NCBI GenBank assembly: GCA_963921935.1
Contig: OY998177.1
Span: 104,585,015-104,649,014 of the forward strand
Reading direction: 5' to 3'
Source: Galeruca laticollis
Lineage: Eukaryota; Arthropoda; Insecta; Coleoptera; Chrysomelidae
Length of the DNA: 64,000 nucleotides
Shown: positions 11,683 to 21,176 of the stretch, piece after piece
Numbering within the stretch: position 1 is the first letter of the stretch
Layout: each line of letters opens with the position of its first letter
The notes under the pieces: model-generated
Told to the model about the DNA's origin: nothing
The model's input: the letters and a program-made list of their open reading frames with translations, nothing else
Database searches by the model: none
Made by a program: the position numbers and the translations under genes

Positions 11683-12532
11683 CAACAAATCATTAGAACT
11701 GCAGGAGCAGGAGAAACTGTCCTTTATGACTTACAAGGGTTGGAATGATCGTCTGCTGCTATATACTGCTTACTCTGTACACTCTATTAAACTGAGTCGA
11801 TAACTGATTTGTATGCGGAACACACAATTCTATTACCCTTTACTATTCTGTAACTCATGAACTAACAAGGTTAGAACAAAATTGTATTTCAAATCTTTTG
11901 ACAATCTACTATTCCTCCAGTACATTCAGTATAATATGTGACTCCGATTTTTATCAATGACAAATAGATTTGATAATATTGCTATTAAATATAACACAAT
12001 TCAAGTAGTTCTGGATTTCTGTTTAATCTATTCCGAATCTAATAATTTTTTTTTTAGTCAGGATTGAACTAATAGACAATTGGATATCATTCGATAGTTA
12101 ATTAAAATTACAGCCACCCAATGTAAATACAAAAAAATATCAGATCCCATTAATTTCGTACTAATTTTAGGTCAGTGTTCGGGAACTCACATTAAAATAT
12201 AGATATATTCATATAGGTATACCCGCTTTTGTTTGCATACGAACATTGAAGCTTTTTCTGTTTGTATCCGGTTTAAAACAATGAAAAAGTTTTTAATACT
12301 TCTATGATTAGTTCGGAAACTCCAGATAATCACCAAATAACCATTCAGTGCGTTGTCTGCGAAATACGCTGCAAAAAAGAAAAAAGAGCAGATGCAGAAA
12401 AACATGAAATTGAGTTTTGTGAAAAATTTTATCATGGAAAAAAGAAGAGTCGATTATCATCAGAGCGGAAAATATTGAAGATCTGCAAAATATTATCGAA
12501 ACTGTGACGCTGGTCCTTTTAATATATATGTA
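11683..12532. other. No gene recognised
   Basis: AT-rich sequence right of the Gypsy LTR. Two overlapping frames at 12187-12559 are open on both strands. The plus-strand one (12304-12507) is Lys/Cys-rich but matches no family I know, and it reads up to the left edge of the MITE. I do not call a gene. Confidence 0.5.
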
Positions 12533-12708
12533 CAGTTGGTCCGGTGAATCTTTTCTCATGCGTCATTAATATCTGATAACATAACCGACAAATGTCAAAT
12601 TATTTTGTCCTGTTCTTCACTATTAATAGAAAGAAATACGACTTTAAAATTATGTCGGTTGTCATCAGCTATTAATGACGCTTGGGAAAAGATTCACCGG
12701 ACCAACTG
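12533..12708. mobile_element. Tc1/mariner-type MITE with long terminal inverted repeats
   Basis: A 176-bp element starting CAGTTGGTCCGGTGAATC and ending with its reverse complement, flanked by TA at 12531-12532 and 12709-12710. The inverted arms pair for about 55 bp with few mismatches (through CGTCATTAAT and toward ACCGACA), leaving a loop of roughly 60 bp. A TA duplication with CAGT ends is the pattern of Tc1/mariner-derived MITEs. It has no coding capacity. Confidence 0.85.
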
Positions 12709-12710
12709 TA

Positions 12711-13790
12711 ACCAAAACTTTGTTATCTTCATGTTTCCAAACTACGCGCGCACTGTATAACATCTATCCACCACTTTATGCATATTATCATTTCATACAA
12801 GCATTCAGTCCAAAAACATGTTCTCAAACAATTAATTCCATTAAACTGATAGTAAATGTCTTCCCAAATATATTATTATCCGTTGTCTGTCCGATTCTAT
12901 GACACTGATAGTTTTCGTGAAACGGCATAATATGATGGATTCCGGGTTTGCATCGATAATTTACAGGATGAAAGATTGATATCGCATCGTGATATTATGT
13001 CCTCCAAACCGAATTCGGGGAAATGAAATTACTTACAAGCTATTAGTCTCCTTTCTGTCAATAGAATTCTGGCTTTTCGAAATCGATAATATGCCGACTA
13101 GTTGAGACGTGCCATCGCCAATTACGTCATGATTCGAAATGTAATAATAGTAATTTATGCAACAAGTGTATAGAGTGGCACTTTTTTGCACGAATGGAAA
13201 AAGTTGACCGCACGAGCCATCAGGCAATTCCATGAGTGAAAAAAGACACTTTATGCACATGTTGCATACATTATTTTCTTACACCCCTATATAGAAAAAT
13301 AAAATGCAAATAGAAATTAACGTTATGGCACTTTTTTAACGCTTTTTCACTTTTTTTCACTCTAACCATAAACAACCACTTTAAGCGCTACAAACCGATG
13401 ACAAAGTACTTTAAAGATAGGGCGTGAGTTCACAATAGAGTAACCTTGTCAGTTTGTGAAAAACAGGCTCATAAAGTATGCAGAAGAAACACATATTTTG
13501 CAGCATATCTTTTGCGGGTATATAGATACGAGATTCCTTAATAATATTCATTTTTCCAAATTCTAATTAGCCAGTGGAGTGGTATCGGAGATTTGTGAAC
13601 TTTTATTGTAACATATCTTCGGAACACAGTGAATAGAATGGAACCATACTAGCTTACATATGCAAGAACAACAAATCTTACACTAGAAGACCATCGGAAG
13701 AAGACCAAAGAGAAAGGTGGCAGACGAAGGCGAATAACAACAACAGCAACACATACAGAGTAGGAGGCAGACAAACACGTTCCCAGATTG
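12711..13790. other. No gene recognised
   Basis: Low-complexity AT-rich sequence. The minus-strand frame at 13033-13260 shows no family features. Short motifs such as ttgcacgaatggaaaaag look repeat-like, but I cannot place them. Confidence 0.45.
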
Positions 13791-13840
13791 GATAATTTAA
13801 ACCAACTCGCACAACCGACCATCCTTTAGAAAAAAATGAA

Positions 13841-14017
13841 ATGGATGCTTCCATCCGTGAACAAAGAACTTCTTCTCCACAAGCAGGTAGTTCTTCGGGT
13901 GCTTCTATACACGAACAAAGAATTCCTTCCCCCCAAGCAGACACAGCTTCACTTCTAAGTTTATCATCTGGAAAAACTTTACGCAGAAGGAAACGAAAAA
14001 TTCGTATGATATCTTGA
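13841..14017 (+). CDS. Short coding-like segment with an 18-residue tandem repeat
   Basis: A 58-codon frame opens at ATG 13841 (MDASIREQRTSSPQAG). Two 54-bp units at 13847-13900 and 13901-13954 encode similar 18-residue peptides, (A)SI(R/H)EQR(T/I)(S/P)SPQA, followed by a basic run (RRRKRK). The repeat has diverged mainly at synonymous or conservative positions, which suggests past selection. A consensus donor AG|GTAAGT lies at 14022, five bases after the in-frame TGA. This could be a decayed exon of an unknown gene or of a transposase N-terminal region. No family is recognised and nothing nearby clearly continues it. Confidence 0.3.
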   Translation: MDASIREQRTSSPQAGSSSGASIHEQRIPSPQADTASLLSLSSGKTLRRRKRKIRMIS

Positions 14018-14313
14018 TCAGGTAAGTCGGAAGAATGGGTAGCAAGTGAACGACCTTCAGATGAAGTCAGCCTTTAAACCAAGAAGCTGAAATTATATAC
14101 CTCGCAGTCGGCAATTCAAAATTAAATTCCAAATTGTTCAGGGCCGAAAGTTGGTATTACAGGATATGGAATTCAATGATCATTGGATGATACTTTAGTG
14201 ACTCTATTTGATATCTCTCCACTACCTCTGGTATCTCCTTAAACGAGGAGTTCAAGATCTTCGCAAGGAGCAACTATTTTCACGTCTACTCCTAATTAAC
14301 TTGTGTAATAATA

Positions 14314-15316
14314 AACGGTTTTAAGGATTAAAACTAACTTTTCCGCATCTGTGACCCTGAACAATATTCTATCATAAAATTGTTACTTGTATACACTTCG
14401 GGAGATGTATCGTGCTAACAAACCGAAACTTGTACAAAAATAACCAAAAATTCAGTATATCTGGATTTATAGGACCCGCTGTACTCGCTCCAGTCAACTG
14501 AAAATCAATAGGGTACATCTGTGAGACACCTTGAACAATATTCAATCATAAAATTGATCAATCGTATACTCTCTGGAGGCTGTATCGTGCTAACAAACTG
14601 AAAATTCTCCAAAAATGACAAAAATTTGGTATTTCAGGGACCATAGAGTACCCGTTGTACTGGCTTTAGTGAGCTGGATATCAATAGAGTTCACCTTTGA
14701 GACGCCCTTAATAATATCCAATCATAAAATTGGTCACTTGTATATACTCCGGAGGCTGTATCGTGCTAACAAACTGAAACTTCTCCAAAAAAGACAAAAA
14801 TATCGTACTTAAATTACTGTCACACCTGTTGTATTGGCTCTGGTCAGCTGAAAATCAATAGAGTTCATCAGTGAGATGCCCTGAACAATATTCAATAATA
14901 AAATTGCTGACTTGTTGAACACCGGAGGCTGTATCGTGCTAACAACCTGATATTTCTCTAAAAATGACAAAATATCGTACTTCAAGTACCATAGCACCCG
15001 TTGTACTGGCTCTGGTGAGCTGAAAATCAATAGGGATCATCTGTGACATGTCCTTAACAGTATTCAATCATAAAATTGCTGACTTATTGCACTCCGGAGA
15101 CTGTATCGTGCTAACAAGACATGTAAGGAAAAGTGGCCGACGACAACGACGACGACGACGACGACATACACACAGGATTTTTTTTCTAAAAACCGTTTTT
15201 TCGTGTTGTTGTTGATGGAAAACGTAAAAATAACTCAAAAAAAATTCAAAATTCCAACTTTTTTTGGGGTGAACTAATACTTTTCTCGCATATAGAAATG
15301 TTGGGCGGAAAAGTAA
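14314..15316 (+). repeat. 174-bp-unit interspersed repeat, copy 1
   Basis: Starts ACGGTTTTAAGGATTAAAAC and ends GGGCGGAAAAGTA. Inside, a unit containing TGTATCGTGCTAAC recurs at 14406, 14581, 14757, 14930 and 15102, giving periods of 172 to 176 bp. After the last unit comes a unique tail with a GAC/CGA triplet run and CCGTTTTTTCGTG. ACTTTTCCGC near the left end and GCGGAAAAGT at the right end form a 10-bp inverted pair. Minus-strand frames in this block are a by-product of the repeat and are not genes. Confidence 0.8.
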
Positions 15317-15378
15317 AAAGAGTAAAAACCGCCAGAGAAATTGCTAAGAAATATGTGACTAGAAACACCTTTAAAATA

Positions 15379-16400
15379 AACGGGTTTAAAGATTGAAACT
15401 AACTTTCCAGCATCTGTGGCCCTAACAATATTCTGTCATAAAATTGTTACTTGTATACACTTCGATGGATTTATCGTGCTAACAAACCGAAATTTCTCCA
15501 AAAATAACCAAAAATTTGGTATATCTGGATATACAGAACCCGCTGTACTCGCTCTAGTCAACTGAAAATCAATAGGGCACATCTGTGAAACACTTTGAAC
15601 AACATTCAATCATAAAATTGATCAATCGTATACTCTGTGGAGGCTGTATCGTGCTAACAAACTGAAAATTCTCCAAATATGACAAAAAGTTGATAAAATT
15701 AACTGTCTCGACCCTTACTTCGTGGAATCTACTCATATTAGTGTTTTAAATGAAACTCAATGTGGAATTAGCTAGAATCATTGAGTTTCATTGAAAACAC
15801 TATAAAAAGTTGGTACTTCAAGTACCATAACACCCGTTGTTCATCTTTGAGATTCTCTGAATAATATCCATTCATAAAATTGGTCACTTGTATATACTCC
15901 GGAGGCTGTATCGTGCTAATAAACTGAAACTTCTCCAAAAATGACAAAAGTATCGTACTTAAAGTACTGTAGCACCTGTATTATTGGCTCTGGTGAGCTA
16001 AAAATCCATAGGGCTCATAAGTGAGATGTCCTGAATAATATTCAATCATGAAGTTGGTGACTTGTTGAACTCTGTTAACAAACTGATATTTCTCAAAAAA
16101 TGACAAAATGTCGTACTTCAAGTACCATAGCACCCGTTGTACTGCCTCTGATGAGCTGAAAATCAATAGGGTTCATCTGTGACATGTCCTCAACAATATT
16201 CAATCATAAAATTGGTTACTTGTTGCACTCCGGAGGTCGTATCGTGCTAACAAGACATGTAACGAAAAGTGGCCGACGACAACGACGACATACACACAGG
16301 ATTTTTTTTCTAAAAACCGTTTCTTCGTGTTGTTGACGGAAAACCTAAAAATAACTCAAAAAAATTAAATTAAACATTAAATAGGTTGGGTGGAAAAGTA
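15379..16400 (+). repeat. 174-bp-unit interspersed repeat, copy 2
   Basis: Same family and orientation as copy 1, about 60 bp downstream. It again starts after ATAAACGG and ends GGAAAAGTA. TGTATCGTGCTAA units are seen near 15470, 15645, 15909, 16068 (shortened) and 16238. A 111-bp insertion (15693-15803) with a 9-bp duplication stretches one unit. The two neighbouring copies could be independent insertions or a local duplication. Confidence 0.78.
15693..15803. mobile_element. 111-bp insertion with Penelope-terminus similarity
   Basis: Flanked by AAAAAGTTG at 15684-15692 and 15804-15812. It contains AGTGTTTTAAATGAAACTCAATG and, 19 bp on, its near reverse complement. It also has GTGGAATTAGCTAGAA, which is found at the 3' ends of the Penelope-like copies (near 29050 and, reversed, 31110-31131). 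It therefore looks like a short Penelope terminal fragment or a small non-autonomous derivative. Confidence 0.6.
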
Positions 16401-17125
16401 AAAATGGGAAATTTGATAATGTTGAAGACGATGCCGCCCGTATATTCTGCTTGTAATTATTCAATAAATAGCAGGCGAAAAAAGTTTGAATTAACTGCAA
16501 TTTGTGCAAAAACTATTCTTTTCTATTGTGCGCGGGTATAATAGGAAAGCAGCAGGTGTTTATTTGCGATTTCTGCAAATATACATTTATCTACTACTTT
16601 TTCTGTGAAAAAAAATATAAGGGGCCATTGTACCCCATGAATAGTGTCATTATACCCTAAGCATAGTGTCAAATGGTCCATCTAGAGCTTTTTAACAATA
16701 GTATTATTTTTCTGTTTTTATCGCGGTGTATAGTCTTTCAAAAAAATATGTTTTGATATGCCCCTCACGTTCATTAATTCAAATGTGTTCAAAGATGTAT
16801 TTTTCTTATTTTTATCAAAAAAAATTGTTATAGGAATTATTTAGCCTCCCTCTCCCCTACTAGATATTTTGATGTGGGGGTGCAATTACCAACAAACGAA
16901 TTAAATTACTTTATATTTAACACTTTATGACATCTGGACGCCTACTAGATTATGTAAAATTTTCAATTTACTCAAGTACAAAACTCAATTCTCTAGTATA
17001 GGGACCGAGAAAGATGACGTTTATGCCATCTGCCGTGAAAAAACACAAACAATGTGATGTAAACACTATTAGTAGTTTTGTATAATCAGCGTTTTTAAAT
17101 GTTCATTTTTTAAAACTGATATTAA
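16401..17125. other. No gene recognised
   Basis: AT-rich spacer between the repeat block and the THAP gene. It may hold the THAP promoter, but I see no defined element. Confidence 0.45.
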
Positions 17126-17727
17126 ATGTTTGTGATGTCGTCATCAAAAGTATCTTTCTGTATTCATGGCTGTTCAAATATGCTGTATAAAAATACTACG
17201 CAGTGGAAATTTTATAGTTTTCCCGAAAGTCCATTGAACACAGCGTGGATAACCTTAAAACGTCAAAAATGGATAAATGCAGTAAAAACCCATATGTAAT
17301 TAAAATGTTCTAATTAAAACATTTTATTAACTATTATTTTGTGTATAATCAGTATGAATGATGAATTGGCAGCCATTAGAAAAGTTTAAAATGTTTTTTT
17401 ACATAAAAATAAGATTATTATCGAGAGAATAAAATGTTGTTTTCTGTACGATTTCATTGATTATATAAAATAAAAAACTAGTTATGTGTTTGCTGACTTT
17501 AATATTATATAATAAGTTCAAATAATTAAATACTATTGAGGGGAAGAAAGTAAACATTTATACAAAACGAATCACTTCAAGTTTTTTCATTACATTTCAG
17601 AAAACATCGGGAGGATTGGGAACCAAATAAAAATACTAGAATGTGCAGTGCTCATTTTGTCATTAATCAAAAATCAGATAATCCCCTACATCCATCTTAC
17701 ATACCAACAATTTTTCCTGGCAAATAA
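17126..17727 (+). CDS. Small THAP-domain protein, two exons
   Basis: A zinc-dependent DNA-binding THAP domain encoded by exon 1 (to 17295) and exon 2 (17601-17727), joined by a GT/AG phase-2 intron of 305 bp that restores the frame. Exon 1 has CIHGC, the first Cys pair, then FYSFP and W residues. Exon 2 has MCSAHF, supplying the Cys and His of the C2CH signature, and ends YIPTIFPGK, matching the conserved AVPTIF box. With the start at 17135 it is about 94 residues, essentially one THAP domain; an in-frame ATG at 17126 adds three. AATAAA overlaps the stop codon. No stop or frameshift is seen. It may be a small host gene or a THAP exon captured from a transposon (P element or ISL2EU types carry THAP). 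Additional 5' exons cannot be excluded. Confidence 0.72.
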
Positions 17728-18268
17728 AATAAAAAGATCTATTCATTTTTTGCATTTTGTAGGTTGTTTATTATACTGTTCACAATGTTTACATCACAAT
17801 GTTTTTCTTATTTAACACCAGGGCGCTCTACTTTCGACAGGAGTGCTGCCTCTATAGTTCGGTCTCGATCCCTATTCCTATTTTTTCTTGTATCTTCGCT
17901 TATAAAATAGATATGGAGGTTCAATTTTCACCTTTTTTCTAAATTCCATGCTCTTTCAAGTGAATGATTAAAAAATGTAGCATCGCATTTTAAAATTGCA
18001 AAAAATAACAATTGTTCAAACAACGCCCTCTAGCGATCGTTACAAAAAACTGAAATGAACGTATGACAAACATTTTATTGATTAAATTGTCAAAGTCAAA
18101 GTCATAATAACTTTTCAAATTCATTTTATCTTTTTTTTACAATTTTTACAAGTTTCTGCAAGAAAATATAAAGGTACGCGCACATTATAAGTAGAAATAA
18201 ATAGCAAGTTTGAAGAATTTTATAATATAGAGTAGGCGTTCACTAAATTTAAGATATTTTGAAGCCTG
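17728..18268. other. No gene recognised
   Basis: AT-rich intergenic sequence between the THAP gene and the zinc-finger non-LTR element. Its right part may be the element's 5' leader. Confidence 0.45.
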
Positions 18269-18748
18269 ATGTCAACACCAGTCGCCATAAAATGTGAAAT
18301 CTGTGGTAAATTTTTTAAGAAGCGAGGCCTGAAAACACACCAAATCAAGACCCATGGTGGACGTAGTTTAAGTTCTATTACACAAGAAAGTGTCAGCAAT
18401 AAAGAAATAACAGATACGGATTTTCATCTAAAGTTAACAAAATTGAAGAGCCAAAGATCAGTAATCAGAAGAGTCCTAAAAGCTTCAAGGGCTCTTTGTG
18501 TCTCAACGCTATCTTATCTGATTGAAGAATGCGTAAGACCAAATTCTATTACTACCTGGGAAAATCTATTGCTATTTCCATACAATGTTATAAGTCTTCC
18601 TTCTGAAAATTCTAATAGAAAAGTATCTCTCTCTACTATAATCAAGAGTAATATAAAAACCTTTGATAATAAAGATCATCATTTAAATTTCTCTGATCAG
18701 CAAAAACACAAATTTCTCAATTCGGAAAAACATAAATGTATCAAATAA
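18269..18748 (+). pseudogene. REL-type non-LTR element: N-terminal zinc-finger region
   Basis: A 159-residue frame beginning MSTPVAIKCEICGKFFKKRG. CEICGKFFKKRGLKTHQIKTH is a C2H2 finger (C-x2-C-x12-H-x4-H spacing), the nucleic-acid-binding module placed first in R2-like ORFs. The rest is a polar linker. The frame stops at 18746-18748 and homology continues in another frame into the RT, so the ORF is broken rather than ending naturally. The finger itself is intact. Confidence 0.7.
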
Positions 18749-18751
18749 TAG

Positions 18752-19774
18752 TGAAATCAAAAATTTCATTAATAAAGTTTCTGACGGCGACTTGACATCC
18801 GCAATTAAAATCTTAGTTTCAGATGATAGTTTAGCTGATGTCAGTGCAGCCACTCTAACAGAATTAAACTCGAAACATCCTTTAGAGAAACTTAATAGTA
18901 CGTTCCCTACTTAGAGTTCGGAACCCGTTTCTATTCTTATAACAGAAGAATTTGTCAGTAAGGCAGTAAACTCGTTTAAAACAAGTTCTGCTGATGGTTT
19001 AGACTCTTTAAGACCTTCACATCTACAAGATTTAATAAGTTGCATTGCTGGCCCTTCAGGAAAAAATCTCTTATCATCTTTGTGTAAATTATGTAATTTT
19101 ATTTTAAATGACACAGTCAACATCAATGATCGACCTATTTTATTCGGAGCGTCACTATACGCTTTAACTAAGAAAGCAAGAGATATCATAACAATTGGTA
19201 CAGTTTACCGTCGTTTAGTAGCGAAAATAATTTGATCAAAAATCAGAGACAAATTAGGATATTTATTTCGTCCATTACAATTCGGTTTCGGGTCGAAAGG
19301 TGGTTGTGAAGCAGTTGCACATGCAGCAAGACGTTTCGCCTCTAATCATCCAGACGTTAACAATAAAGTTTTTCTGAAAATTGATTTTAAAAATTCTTTC
19401 AATGCAATTCATCGCGATCATTTATTAAAATTTGTAGCAGATATTCTACCTAAAATTTCTCTTTTCATCAATCAATGTTATCGATTCCCTTCATATCTTT
19501 TGGCACCTCCCCTATTTTGCATATCGCTACTCAAACTTATATAAACAACATTGACACAGAATTCAATGCTTGGTACCTTGATGGTGGTTCTTTAGGTGGT
19601 AATACTAACTCCTTCAAGTATCTTGTCTATATTATAAAAAATTCCATGAATATTGGTCTTGAACTCAATTTCAGCAAATGCGAGCAATTTTTCTTAGAAT
19701 CACCAACAAATCTAATCATTAATAAATTTAATTCTGTAGCGCCAACCATAACAATTACTAACAGAAAAAATTAA
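18752..19774 (+). pseudogene. REL-type non-LTR element: reverse transcriptase (catalytic Asp lost)
   Basis: Frames give SSADGLDSLRPSHLQDL, LFGASLYALTKK, RPLQFGFGSKGGCEA and KVFLKIDFKNSFNAI, the A and finger blocks of this RT family. The frame 19475-19774 gives NAWYLDGGSLGG, where the family normally has YLDDG. The second Asp of the active pair is Gly (codon GGT at 19583), so polymerase activity would be lost. The expected GVQQGDPLGPL block is missing or scrambled between 19450 and 19560. Stops are present at 18912 and 19232. Confidence 0.75.
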
Positions 19775-20335
19775 TTTCTATTAGGTGCTCCTTCATTAAA
19801 TGAATTCTTTGTATCAGCTTTCAATGAAAAACTAACCTTTTTCAAAAAAGTTTCATCTTGTTTATCCTGGTTACCGACACATATTGCTTATTACCTTCTC
19901 AAGAATTGCCTATTAATTCCAAAATTAACATATATCTTAAGATGTAGTCCGACCTGGTTACATAATGATATCTTAATCAGTTTTGACAATACCAATCGTC
20001 ATTCATTAGAGTCATTAATTAACATTAAATCAGAGGACCTTACTTGGAAATGAGCTTCACTACCGGTTGATATAGTGGTTTAGGAATTCGCTCCATCGTT
20101 TCAGTCTCTCTTCATTCTTTTTTTTTCACATTAAATAGTTCAAAAAAATTAATTAATTATTTACATTCTGCCTATATTTTTCCACACACAAGTCCCTTTA
20201 TATCTGGAGGCAGAACATATTTGGTCATTAAAGTCTAACAAAGTTGTACCCGATAAATATAAATCCTCTCAAAATTCCTGAGATATAGATTTATTGAAAA
20301 CTGAGAAAGAAAATTATTAATTCACCAGACAAGGC

Positions 20336-21055
20336 TCGTTTGAATGCAGCATTTTCAAAGGAATCAGGAGTATGGTAGAACGCGTTACCGTCGGCCCATT
20401 AGAAACGCTTTTAGACGAAGAAAGTTTCCGTATTTCCATTTAGGTTGTCAAATTTGGGTCAAACATCGCTGTCTTTGCGGAGCTGATGTTGATGAATATG
20501 GTAGACACGGCCTGAGCTGCAAATTAAGTGCCGGCCGTTTTTCACGTCATTCTGCAGTAAATGACCTAATCAAACGAGGCCTGTCATCTGCAAAGATTCC
20601 CTGTTCGTTGGAACCGTTAGGTACTTGCCGTGACGACGGTAAACGTCCAGATGGTATGACCCTCATTCCTTAGCACCGCGGCAGACCCGTTATATGGGAT
20701 TTCACTTGCACGGACACCTGGGTGCCGTCCCATGTCCGATACACATCTACTTCCGCAGGTGGTTCAGCATTACATAGCGAAACTTTTAAAATCAATAAAT
20801 ACAAAAATTTGGAGGAAATTTACATTTTTATTCTTGTAGCAATTGAAACCTCTGGTGCTATCGGTCATGAAGCTTTAAAATCCATTGAAGAAATCGGTAA
20901 AAAAATATCAGTAGAAACCAATGATTCAAGAGCAACTTTGTTCTTTATACAACAAATAAGTATTGCCATTTAGGAAACGCTTCATCTTTTCTCGGTACGT
21001 TTCCCCCTTCTAAGCCTCTAGAACAATTTTTCATGAAACCTAATTCTTCTACCAC
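20336..21055 (+). pseudogene. REL-type non-LTR element: restriction-enzyme-like endonuclease
   Basis: C-terminal endonuclease that nicks the target. From 20459 the reading has HRCLCGADVDEYGRHGLSC (CCHC), then RHSAVNDLIKRGL, CSLEPLG, GKRPDGMTLIP and, after a stop at 20671, VIWDFTCTDTW, giving the PD...D pair of REL domains. The homology goes on in two further frames to GTFPPSKPLEQFF near 21030. At least three interruptions are present. The spacing between PD and D matches the REL fold. Upstream, near 20310-20380, the ARLNAAFSKESG block links it to the RT. Confidence 0.78.
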
Positions 21056-21176
21056 TTTCAAACTTTTTCACATTACCGACCCTATAACATGTGATCTTTC
21101 CTTTTTCCGAAATTATTTCTTAACATCTTCATTCTCTTCTTCAGAAGGTGTGCCTTCTGATATTACATGCGTTAGC

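Larger units (their letters stand above)
18269..21055 (+). mobile_element. Non-LTR retrotransposon with REL endonuclease (R2/CRE-like group)
   Basis: A single-ORF architecture is recognisable: an N-terminal C2H2 finger, a central RT and a C-terminal restriction-enzyme-like endonuclease with CCHC and PD-D motifs. This is the plan of the R2/CRE/NeSL side of non-LTR elements. Many stops and frameshifts break it. The RT resembles a family widespread in invertebrates, with GLDSLRPSHL and LDGG/LDDG blocks; I do not assign a clade. No target duplication was found and the 3' end is uncertain (about 21050). Confidence 0.75.

Noticed and set aside
14809..16166. Minus-strand frames such as 14809-15030 and 15981-16166 with similar sequences
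   Set aside because: They follow the tandem repeat unit. Their similarity reflects the repeat and not a protein family.
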